A stretch of 8,034 nt of DNA from Bacteroidales bacterium (GTDB lineage Bacteria; Bacteroidota; Bacteroidia; Bacteroidales; UBA12077). This document shows positions 1 through 7,252 of this stretch, piece by piece; position 1 is the first letter of the stretch; the number at the start of each line of letters is the position of its first letter. Location: contig DMBU01000011.1 of the NCBI GenBank assembly GCA_003446015.1, positions 1 through 8,034 on the forward strand. The letters run 5' to 3'. The position numbers were made by a program, and so were the translations under genes. The notes beneath the pieces were generated by a model. It ran no database searches and had not been told where the DNA came from. It worked only from the letters and a program-made list of their open reading frames with translations.

Positions 1-294
1 GATGATGCCGGACAAATGTCGGCCTGGTATGTGTTTAGTGCATTGGGTTTTTATCCAGTTTGTCCGGGAAGTGATCAATATTCAATAGGAAGCCCATTAG
101 TAAAATCTGCAACAATTAATCTTGAGAATGGGAAACAATTGATCGTTGAAGTAAAAAATCAGCATGTAGAAAATGTGTATGTAGAAAAAGTAATAGTAAA
201 CGGCAAGTTAAAAAAGGACAAAATTCTACTTCATAGCGAAATTTCAGATGGTGGCAGGATAATATTTTATATGTCGAACAACACCGGAAAGTAA
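1..294 (+). CDS. GH92 family glycosidase (alpha-mannosidase-like), C-terminal fragment
   Basis: This is the last 97 codons of a gene whose 5' part lies outside the window. The frame is open from base 1 and ends at a TAA at 292-294. The first residues read DDAGQMSAWYVFSALGFYPV, followed by CPGSDQYSIGSP, the strongly conserved C-terminal signature of GH92 enzymes. Known GH92 members are calcium-dependent exo-acting alpha-mannosidases on N-glycans and yeast-type mannan. The Asp pair at the very start lies in the acidic stretch that in characterised members supplies catalytic-base or metal-contact residues; that assignment is from family knowledge. The remaining 60 or so residues are a short beta-rich tail (KSATINLENGKQLIVEVKN) normal for the family. 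There is no T9SS sorting domain at this end, so it is probably periplasmic or a lipoprotein, but its N-terminus is not visible. The first ATG in this stretch, at 16, is an internal Met and not the start. The exact linkage specificity cannot be read from this piece. Confidence 0.9.
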   Translation, partial: DDAGQMSAWYVFSALGFYPVCPGSDQYSIGSPLVKSATINLENGKQLIVEVKNQHVENVYVEKVIVNGKLKKDKILLHSEISDGGRIIFYMSNNTGK

Positions 295-339
295 AATTCA
301 TTCTTCGTATCTTTAAAACTCATTTTTAAAGAAAGACAA

Positions 340-3300
340 ATGAAAAAGAGTCTATTATTATTCATGGCATTTATGCCAATTTTACTATTTGCTCAAACAA
401 GTATTTACGATATTCAATATACAACTGTAGCTGGAGATGGCACATATCCATCCCTGTTAAGTTGGCAGACAGTTACTACTGGAGGTATTGTTACAGCAAC
501 AGATTATCTGACAGGACAATATTTTATTTCTTCATCAAAGGGAGGACCATGGGAAGGTCTTTTTGTTTATGACAATACTTATTCTCCAAGTATTGGAGAT
601 AGTATATTGATTACAGGAACAGTAGCAGAGTATCAAGGGTATACAGAGTTAAAAGATTTAACTTCATTCGAAATAAAAAGTACATCAAATACATTACCTG
701 AAACTGCTAAAATCACAACAGTAAATGTAACAAATGAAGCTTATGAAGGTGTCTTGGTTGAATTAAATAACAGTAATGTTAGTACTGTTTTTGATGAATT
801 AGAAAATTGGAGGGTTGATGATGGAAGCGGAGATTGTGAAATTTCAACTGGATTTTTCAAACTAAAAGATTATGGATTTCCCTTAATTGAGAATTATCTT
901 TTTAGTCAGATAATTGGAGTTATTGGAATAAATAGTGGGAATAAAAAACTTCATCCCCGAAGTATTAATGATATCCAATCCGGGGATAATGCACTTATTG
1001 TTTCAACAAATGATAAAGGTGTAGATAATAATTCAAGCTTAGAGCTTCCAGTGAAAATAGCTATTCTTAACCAATTAGAAACTATAAGCACGTATTCCTT
1101 GAAAATGGAATATGATCCGGCAGTCTTTGAATACACAGGATTTAATAAAACGGGTACTATTTCCGAATCGGGTACAATAACCGATGTATCAACCGAAGGG
1201 AGCATAGAATTGAACTATACGGGTAGTTTTACGAGCGAAAATATTGCAACATTGGTTAACTTAATTTTTACACCAATTAGTTATGGAAATGCTGATTTAC
1301 AATTTAATGGAACAACACTTAATGGAAGTTCAGTGACTTATTTCTCTGCTGGAGATTTGGAATACTCTTCTTCAGAGTGCGATATTCCAATTGGTGATAC
1401 CTTAACGATAGTTCAGCGTCCATTATTAAATATTCCTTCAATTGTAGTCCCCGGACAGGAACTAAATATTGTTTGTTTTGCTCCTGAATCTACAACTGAT
1501 TGGGAGGCAGAATTATTCTTTGAAGATATTATTGTTCCTTTAGATCTAACACAATCAAGTTATGACAGCGGACTGGCAAGAAGGACTTTGACAACAAGCG
1601 TTCCTGAGGTTGATTTGTATGAATTATACGATTTAAGAGTAACTGCTTCTGGTGGAATTTCAGACGATGTTACCAATGCTGTTAAGATAATAGATCAATT
1701 TAAAACAAATTATTATTTTGTTCACATTACAGATCTTCACCTTTTAGGGCATACCTTTTATGGTGAATCAGGATATGAAACGGATGAATCGGAAATGGAA
1801 GATTTTCAAGAAGTAATAAATGATATTAATCTTATACGCCCTGAATTTGTTCTTTTAACAGGAGATCTAATTAATGAAGGTGAACTGGAAGATTTTGAGT
1901 GTCTGAGAAACCATACACGAACGCTAGAATTGTTAGCGAAATTCGAAGTTCCGGTTTATATTGTTCCTGGGAATCATGATTTGGGTGGTTGGGATGCAAC
2001 ACCTCCACCACAAGGAACTGCTCATCGAGAATGGTGGAGATTTTTTGGATGGAGACAACGAGTTATTCCTCCTGTGCAAGTTGAATATTATACACATGAC
2101 TATAGCTTCGATTATGGAAATGTTCATTTCACTGGATTTGAGGCTTATGATAATTACGATAGTTATATGTATGCTGTTTTTGGTTCAACAAGCTTTACTT
2201 CTTCTCAAATTTCATGGTTACAAAACAATCTTGCAAATGCAGGAGATAAAACCAAAGTTTTATTTTATCATTATGATTTTAAGCACGAACTTAATCTTTC
2301 AGCTTTAGGTGTTGATATGGCCTTATGGGGACATACTCATTCAGATTCTGAAGATGCTGTTCATCCTTATGACATATCAACAGTCAGCGTTTGTGATGGA
2401 AACAGAGCCTTCCGGGTTGTTCGGGTTAATAATGGAAGTTTGCAAGCTGAAAATTCTATTCGTACTCATTCCGATGGCGATATGCTAAGCATAAATTACA
2501 ACTTGACTAATGATGGATCTTTAGACAGTGTTTCGGCAACAGTTAATAATAAATTTGCTCAATCTTTTAGTAACGGACTAATTAAATTTAAGATGCCAAT
2601 CAGCGATTATGGTTATTCAGTAACAAATGGAGTGCTTGAACAGGTTCTAATTTCTGGATCTATAGCCACTTGCTATGTTAGGGTTAATATCCTAAATGAA
2701 AATGAGATTACAGTAAGTATTAAAAAGAATCTCGGTGAAACTCCTGTTACAAAAATTTATGATATTCAATTCACAACAATTGCAGGTAGTGATGGAACAT
2801 ATCCTTCAACTTTAAATGGTCAAACTGTTACTACTGGAGGAACTGTTACTGCAACTGGTTATATCGACGGCAGATATTTTATTTCTTCTTCACAGGGAGG
2901 AGCATGGAATGGTCTTTTTATATATGATAATACTAATTCACCCACAATTGGTGATAGTATATTGATTACAGGAAAAGTAACAGAATTTAGTGGATTTACT
3001 GAGATGATTGATTTAACTTCATTCGAAGTAAAAAGCACATCGAATCCTTTACCTGAAACAGCGAAAATTTCTACAGATGATGTTACTTCTGAAGCTTATG
3101 AAGGAGTATTTGTTGAAGTAAATAATAGTAATGTAAGTAGTGTTTTTGATGAATATGGAAACTGGGCAACTGATGATGGCAGCGGTGCATGCTATATTCG
3201 TCCCGGTATTTATGCTTTAATGAATGAAGACTTCCCTTTAATAGAAACTTATCCTTTCGGCTATGTAAAAGGAGTTATCGGATATCATTATGGTTTTACA

Positions 3301-4032
3301 TCACTTCATCCGAGATTTATTGAAGATATTCAATCATCTGAAAATGCTTTTTTAATAATAACTGATGACCAAAGCATTGAAAGCAAATCGGACACAGTGC
3401 TTCCAATAAAAATCTCAATTCTTAATTCTTCAGAAACAATTAATACTTACTCTTTAAAAATACAATACGACCCTTTAGTTTTTCAATATCTTGGATATGA
3501 TAAAACAGGAACAATTTCGGAGTCAGGAACTATAACAGACAATTCAAGCGAAGGGAATATCGAATTAAACTATTCAGGTTCAACAAGCTGCAATATTGTC
3601 GACCAGCTCGTAAAGTTAAATTTCAGACCTCTTGCAACAGGTAGTGCAAGATTACAGTTTAATGGAACTGAAATTAATGAAAGCGATTTATCATATTCGA
3701 TAATTGGTAGTTTTGAATATACTGATAATACAACCTCTGTTGAGGATGTTATGTATACTAAATTCTCGCAAAATTTCCCTAATCCATTTAGCACTGAAAC
3801 CAAAATAAATTATATTCTTACTAAACAAGCTAATGTTAATGTTTCAGTTTATAATCTATCGGGGCAATTGGTAAAAGTATTGGTAAATGAGTTAAAAACT
3901 CCTGGTGAATATTCTATTATTTGGGATGCTACTAATCCAGTAGGAAGTAAAGTTGAAAACGGGATTTACATTTATAAATACATGATTGAAGGGAAACAGA
4001 TTGGTTCTCAACAAATGATTTATATAAAATAG
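340..4032 (+). CDS. Secreted multidomain calcineurin-like metallophosphoesterase with duplicated OB-fold/cohesin-like units and T9SS sorting domain
   Basis: The protein has 1230 residues. Residues 1-19 are a Sec signal peptide (MKKSLLLFMAFMPILLFAQ), which fixes the start at 340. Residues 22-212 are an OB-fold-like module of the type attached to secreted nucleases and phosphoesterases (IYDIQ, GLFVYDN, GDSILITG). Residues 217-342 are cohesin-like (LPVKIAILN, YSLKMEYDP). About 360-450 is Ig-like. Residues 457-670 are a calcineurin-like phosphoesterase with the full metal-site set: D465 and H467 (DLH), D509 (GDL), N545 and H546 (GNHD), H644, and H665 and H667 (GHTH). Residues 690-797 are beta-rich. 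Residues 806-1127 repeat the OB/cohesin pair. Residues 1133-1230 are a type A T9SS sorting domain (NFPNPF at 1145-1150, ending in GSQQMIYIK). It is therefore predicted to cross the outer membrane and be attached to the surface or released. The family hydrolyses phosphomono- or diesters with two metals; the substrate cannot be told. It starts 45 bases after the GH92 gene, so co-transcription is possible. Confidence 0.9.
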   Translation: MKKSLLLFMAFMPILLFAQTSIYDIQYTTVAGDGTYPSLLSWQTVTTGGIVTATDYLTGQYFISSSKGGPWEGLFVYDNTYSPSIGDSILITGTVAEYQGYTELKDLTSFEIKSTSNTLPETAKITTVNVTNEAYEGVLVELNNSNVSTVFDELENWRVDDGSGDCEISTGFFKLKDYGFPLIENYLFSQIIGVIGINSGNKKLHPRSINDIQSGDNALIVSTNDKGVDNNSSLELPVKIAILNQLETISTYSLKMEYDPAVFEYTGFNKTGTISESGTITDVSTEGSIELNYTGSFTSENIATLVNLIFTPISYGNADLQFNGTTLNGSSVTYFSAGDLEYSSSECDIPIGDTLTIVQRPLLNIPSIVVPGQELNIVCFAPESTTDWEAELFFEDIIVPLDLTQSSYDSGLARRTLTTSVPEVDLYELYDLRVTASGGISDDVTNAVKIIDQFKTNYYFVHITDLHLLGHTFYGESGYETDESEMEDFQEVINDINLIRPEFVLLTGDLINEGELEDFECLRNHTRTLELLAKFEVPVYIVPGNHDLGGWDATPPPQGTAHREWWRFFGWRQRVIPPVQVEYYTHDYSFDYGNVHFTGFEAYDNYDSYMYAVFGSTSFTSSQISWLQNNLANAGDKTKVLFYHYDFKHELNLSALGVDMALWGHTHSDSEDAVHPYDISTVSVCDGNRAFRVVRVNNGSLQAENSIRTHSDGDMLSINYNLTNDGSLDSVSATVNNKFAQSFSNGLIKFKMPISDYGYSVTNGVLEQVLISGSIATCYVRVNILNENEITVSIKKNLGETPVTKIYDIQFTTIAGSDGTYPSTLNGQTVTTGGTVTATGYIDGRYFISSSQGGAWNGLFIYDNTNSPTIGDSILITGKVTEFSGFTEMIDLTSFEVKSTSNPLPETAKISTDDVTSEAYEGVFVEVNNSNVSSVFDEYGNWATDDGSGACYIRPGIYALMNEDFPLIETYPFGYVKGVIGYHYGFTSLHPRFIEDIQSSENAFLIITDDQSIESKSDTVLPIKISILNSSETINTYSLKIQYDPLVFQYLGYDKTGTISESGTITDNSSEGNIELNYSGSTSCNIVDQLVKLNFRPLATGSARLQFNGTEINESDLSYSIIGSFEYTDNTTSVEDVMYTKFSQNFPNPFSTETKINYILTKQANVNVSVYNLSGQLVKVLVNELKTPGEYSIIWDATNPVGSKVENGIYIYKYMIEGKQIGSQQMIYIK
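403..1365 (+). repeat. Internal duplication, copy A (OB-fold-like + cohesin-like unit)
   Basis: This encodes residues 22-342 of the large phosphoesterase. It aligns end to end with copy B at 2755-3720 with a single one-residue gap. By hand count about 201 of 321 positions are identical: roughly 110 of the first 150 (OB-fold-like part) and 91 of the last 171 (mostly cohesin-like part). Perfectly shared stretches include GDSILITG, LPETAKI, NNSNVS and GTISESGTITD. DNA identity is patchy, with runs such as 22 bases at 598-619 matching 2953-2974, so the copies are well diverged and not a fresh duplication or an assembly artefact. Confidence 0.93.
2755..3720 (+). repeat. Internal duplication, copy B (OB-fold-like + cohesin-like unit)
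   Basis: This encodes residues 806-1127, the second copy of the unit at 403-1365, placed between the phosphoesterase core and the T9SS sorting domain. It carries one extra residue (the Ser of AGSDGT) relative to copy A. Both copies begin at the same IYDIQ motif and end at the same EY pair, so the whole two-module block was duplicated together rather than each module separately. Confidence 0.93.
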
Positions 4033-4101
4033 TAATCTGCGGTTAAGAATAAGAATATTGACTTTAAATGGGAGTTCTCGTACAAGTATTAAGATAGCAA
4101 T

Positions 4102-5652
4102 TTAACCTTTTGGTTTAATTTTAATCAACTGACCCGCTTTTAAGCTTTTACCGCTTGTCATGTTATTTAATTTCATAATATCCGTTTCTGTAATTCCGGG
4201 ATATTGTTTTGCAATTTCCCACAATGTATCCCCGGAGCGAACTTTATAATAAATATATTCACCGCCTACTTGAGTTGGCTTAACCTCAGATGAAGCTGCT
4301 GTGGTATTTTTCCCAATTCTGCGTTGTTTTGCATCAAATGATAGTGTATTAATATCAGCATATTTAGAAGCAGTGCCCTGAGGAACATATATATTCAGTT
4401 TTTGTCCAACACGAATCATGTTTCCACTAATATTATTCCAGTATCTAAGATCAGAAAGTCGGACATTATACCATTCAGAAATAAATCCCAGATTATCACC
4501 GGATTTTACGGTATAAATCAGTTTGTCCCGGTTTGTTGGTGCTTGAGGAATATAGTAGGAGTGTTGTGGATTTTTAATGGTATTGTCAGCATTAAAAAAG
4601 ATAGAATCTTTATAGGCCAATATAGAATCTTTAAGATCGATAAACTTTCCCGTATAATCGAATGGTATTGTTAAAGAAAGTGAAGTTCCTTTACCCGGAA
4701 TAATATCTTGTTTATATTGAGGATTTAAATCTCGTAAAGCATTAAGTGGAATATTCAGCACCTCTGAAATTTGTTGTAAATGAAGATTGTCTGAAATCAT
4801 GATTGTATCAGTAGCTATAGGTATCTCAGGGTAAATAGGACTAATGCCATGTTCTTTATAATAATTAAAAGTATATGTTGCAGCAATATATGCCGGAACA
4901 TATCCTCTTGTTTCTCTTGGTAATCGGTAATAAATTTGCCAAAAATCACGTTTCCCTCCTGATCGACGGATTGCTTTATTTACATTCCCCGGACCACAAT
5001 TGTAAGCCGCTATAACTAATGTCCAATCGTTAAACATGGAATATAAATCTTTTATAAATAAAGCAGCTGCGTGAGCAGATTTTATTGGGTCGCGCCTGTC
5101 ATCAACATATGAGTTTACGGTTAGATCGTACATTCGGGCCGTGCCATACATGAACTGCCACATTCCGGTTGCCCCAACTCTTGATACCGCACGAGGGTTT
5201 AATGCCGATTCGATAATGGCAAGATATTTTAATTCTGTAGGTATTCCATAACTTTCAAATATTTCTTCAATTTTGGGGAAATAGTAATCGGAAACGCCGA
5301 TCATGGCCCCTACATTTTCTCGTCTTTGTTTAGTATAAACATGAATGTAATTACGAACAATCTTATTGTATGATAAATCAATGATAGAAGGGATATTTTG
5401 AAGTCTTTCTATATATACCGAATCAGAAAATTCAGGAATTACGGAAAGTGATTCGTACTCAATAGAATTATAATCTGTTTTAATCGAATTTTTTATATAC
5501 CAAAGGTTAATTAAACTATCAAGGTTTGTAGTAATGGAGGTATTGTAATTTCTTATATAGGCTAAACTATCATCGTCATTTTTTGGTGATGAAGCTACTG
5601 CTATTGTTACTTGAGAAAGAATTAGGATTGATATAATTAAGGGTTTAAACAT
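4102..5652 (-). CDS. mltD: MltD-like membrane-bound/secreted lytic murein transglycosylase with LysM domains
   Basis: The protein has 516 residues and begins with an ATG at 5652. Residues 1-20 are a Sec signal peptide (MFKPLIISILILSQVTIAVA) without a lipobox Cys, unlike E. coli MltD, which is a lipoprotein; this one is predicted to be a soluble periplasmic or peptidoglycan-bound protein. Residues 124-260 are the SLT (family 1) lysozyme-like fold. The catalytic Glu is E148 in AIIESALNP, followed by GATGMWQFM (161-168 region) and AAYNCGPGNV (215-224). Two clear LysM modules lie at 378-424 (YTVKSGDNLGFI) and 467-514 (YYKVRSGDTLWEIAKQYPGI), and a weaker LysM-like segment at about 282-331. The family cleaves the MurNAc-GlcNAc bond of peptidoglycan and leaves a 1,6-anhydro end; LysM modules hold the enzyme on glycan strands. 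It follows the DUF5683 gene on the same strand after 113 bases. The gene symbol is by family resemblance, not proven orthology. Confidence 0.93.
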   Translation of the reverse strand: MFKPLIISILILSQVTIAVASSPKNDDDSLAYIRNYNTSITTNLDSLINLWYIKNSIKTDYNSIEYESLSVIPEFSDSVYIERLQNIPSIIDLSYNKIVRNYIHVYTKQRRENVGAMIGVSDYYFPKIEEIFESYGIPTELKYLAIIESALNPRAVSRVGATGMWQFMYGTARMYDLTVNSYVDDRRDPIKSAHAAALFIKDLYSMFNDWTLVIAAYNCGPGNVNKAIRRSGGKRDFWQIYYRLPRETRGYVPAYIAATYTFNYYKEHGISPIYPEIPIATDTIMISDNLHLQQISEVLNIPLNALRDLNPQYKQDIIPGKGTSLSLTIPFDYTGKFIDLKDSILAYKDSIFFNADNTIKNPQHSYYIPQAPTNRDKLIYTVKSGDNLGFISEWYNVRLSDLRYWNNISGNMIRVGQKLNIYVPQGTASKYADINTLSFDAKQRRIGKNTTAASSEVKPTQVGGEYIYYKVRSGDTLWEIAKQYPGITETDIMKLNNMTSGKSLKAGQLIKIKPKG

Positions 5653-5765
5653 TTTTCTATTTTTAAATTTGTTTTAAGCTCGAAATAACTACAATTCTGT
5701 TAAAGAATGAAACGTTTAATGTTATAAATTGTTAAATAATAAGATTTAAAAAAGTTTTATTGAAC

Positions 5766-6329
5766 CTAAAACGTGAATCGGAGGCATAAGCCATATGCAT
5801 TTTGATAATCAATGGATCTTTTAAGGGTCGGTTGAACATTTAAAGAAAGATCATCACTTATTTTATAATCAAATAAATGTGCATCAACTGTAGCATCTAA
5901 AACATTTAACATATACAGTGCTGCTAATGAGATTACATTTAAATCACGGTTTCTCCGGTAATTATCTTTTAATCGTAATAATTGGTCGGTAGTGGAATAA
6001 CCTTCAAAATAGGTAATTTTTCCATCATCCATATCAGCGTAAGCATTTTTATACTTGTTGTATTGATCGTTATTAGAGTTAAATGCATATATTAAAACTC
6101 CGGTGGCTCCGTAAATAATAGGAAGTTTCCAGTATTTTTTATTATATACCTGTCCAAGCCCTGGAATTAGAGCCGAATACATGGTCGCTTTATGAGGAGA
6201 ATGAATTTTGGGTATATCTTCATGCTGTGTATCGTTTTGGGGAGACAATATAGTTTGTCCATTCCCAACAGACACAAAGCTAATAAGCAGTATGATTATT
6301 AAAAGGATTTTAAAAATCTTTCCCAGCAA
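5766..6329 (-). CDS. DUF5683 family protein, signal peptide and hydrophobic segment
   Basis: The protein has 187 residues. The N-terminus (FKILLIIILLISFVSVGNGQ) is a signal peptide or anchor. The rest matches the pattern of Bacteroidota DUF5683 proteins encoded after parB: KATMYSALIPGLGQVYNKKY (47-66), a hydrophobic stretch at 68-83, DNYRRNRDL (122-130) and NVLDATVDAHLFD (142-154). The function is unknown; I recognise the family only. The start is TTG at 6327-6329. The nearest upstream in-frame stop is at 6351-6353, and no in-frame ATG exists until Met50, which would delete the signal peptide, so a non-ATG start (TTG, or the neighbouring ATT or CTG) is needed. The gene lies 34 bases after the parB stop, which supports co-transcription with parAB. 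The protein ends in alternating residues with a terminal Phe (GLCLRFTF), reminiscent of an outer-membrane beta-strand; that reading is an inference. Confidence 0.85.
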   Translation of the reverse strand: MLGKIFKILLIIILLISFVSVGNGQTILSPQNDTQHEDIPKIHSPHKATMYSALIPGLGQVYNKKYWKLPIIYGATGVLIYAFNSNNDQYNKYKNAYADMDDGKITYFEGYSTTDQLLRLKDNYRRNRDLNVISLAALYMLNVLDATVDAHLFDYKISDDLSLNVQPTLKRSIDYQNAYGLCLRFTF

Positions 6330-6363
6330 AATGATATAGGTTTTAAATTGTTACCGGGCAAAA

Positions 6364-7230
6364 TTATTTCATTTTATCAATAATTCCCATTATTCTTTCT
6401 AAATCTTCATCTGATTTGAATGGAATAACGATTTTCCCACTTCCTTTATTGTTACGCTTAAAATCAATAGAAGCACTGAAGTGATCGGTCAAATGTTTTT
6501 TTAATTGTTCGTACTCTTCTGGTAATCTAACCTTTTCATTTGTTCCGTTTGTTTTTGGAGTATTTACATCACGGATAATATCTTCTGTTTTTCGAACAGA
6601 TAAACCTTCATCAATAATTTTATAATAAATATTTAGCTGCGTCTTTTCATTTTCAATATTTACTAAAGCTCTGGCATGGCCCATTGTAATTTGCTTGTCG
6701 CGAATTCCCAATTGAATTTCGGCCGGAAGTTTTAATAATCTTAGATAATTTGAAATGGTTGAACGTTTTTTACCTACACGATCGCTCATGTTTTCCTGAG
6801 TGAGCTTGCATTCTTCAATTAGTCGCTGGTAACTAATAGCAACTTCAATGGCATCCAGATCTTCACGTTGAATATTTTCAACCAAAGCCATTTCGAGCAT
6901 TCCCTGATCATCAGCAAAACGGATATATGCAGGAATCTTAGTTAATCCTGCCAATTGTGCTGCACGTAATCTTCTTTCTCCTGATATTAACTGAAACTTA
7001 TGATTATCAATGATTCTAACCGTAATTGGTTGAATGATACCTAATTCTTTGATTGATCGTGCTAGTTCTTCAAGAGATTCTTCATTAAAAGCGGTTCTTG
7101 GTTGAAAAGGATTTGCTTCAATTCTGTCAATTTCAATTTCATTAACGGCATCAGCAGTTACAATATGTTCCTGACCTGCGTCGTCAATTAATGCCCCTAA
7201 TCCTCTACCTAATGCATTTCGTTTTGCCAT
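6364..7230 (-). CDS. parB: Chromosome partitioning protein ParB (Spo0J/Noc family CTPase, DNA-binding)
   Basis: The protein has 288 residues, the usual length for a chromosomal ParB. The N-terminal GRGLGALI (8-15) is the short conserved peptide that in the family contacts and stimulates ParA. The N-terminal CTP-binding/clamp domain carries NPFQPR (40-45), GERRLRA (84-90, the arginine-rich CTP/spreading motif) and ENIQRED (118-124). The central helix-turn-helix that reads parS is at about 142-166 (LTQENMSDRVGKKRSTISNY), followed by the MGHARAL segment (183-189). A charged linker (222-235) leads to the C-terminal dimerisation region (236-288). In the family, ParB loads at parS sites, slides as a CTP-gated clamp and recruits ParA and SMC to segregate the replicated origin. 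It starts with ATG, 22 bases after the parA stop, so parA and parB form an operon. No parS is visible in the window. Confidence 0.97.
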   Translation of the reverse strand: MAKRNALGRGLGALIDDAGQEHIVTADAVNEIEIDRIEANPFQPRTAFNEESLEELARSIKELGIIQPITVRIIDNHKFQLISGERRLRAAQLAGLTKIPAYIRFADDQGMLEMALVENIQREDLDAIEVAISYQRLIEECKLTQENMSDRVGKKRSTISNYLRLLKLPAEIQLGIRDKQITMGHARALVNIENEKTQLNIYYKIIDEGLSVRKTEDIIRDVNTPKTNGTNEKVRLPEEYEQLKKHLTDHFSASIDFKRNNKGSGKIVIPFKSDEDLERIMGIIDKMK

Positions 7231-7252
7231 TTTCCGTTAAATTATATATCGT

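Noticed and set aside
308..315. TATCTTTA resembling the Bacteroidota -7 element (TAnnTTTG) ahead of the phosphoesterase gene
   Set aside because: The last base is wrong, there is no TTG at the expected upstream distance, and such a match is expected by chance in AT-rich DNA.
1961..2308. 115-codon open frame on the plus strand
   Set aside because: It lies entirely within the phosphoesterase gene in another frame, across its catalytic motifs, and the translation shows no recognisable domain.
4033..4125. Possible bidirectional terminator between the convergent genes (AACC-TTTT-GGTT hairpin near 4104)
   Set aside because: The perfect stem is only 4 base pairs, it overlaps the 3' end of the transglycosylase gene, and there is no clean T-run, so it is too weak to call.
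4402..4674. 90-codon open frame on the plus strand opposite the transglycosylase gene
   Set aside because: It is antisense to the LysM region of a well-supported gene, and its translation looks like nothing coherent.
5653..5765. 113-base AT-rich gap before the transglycosylase gene, including the 8-base palindrome AAACGTTT at 5710-5717
   Set aside because: No convincing -33/-7 pair, hairpin terminator or RNA gene could be made out, and a single 8-base palindrome in AT-rich sequence is not meaningful evidence of an operator.
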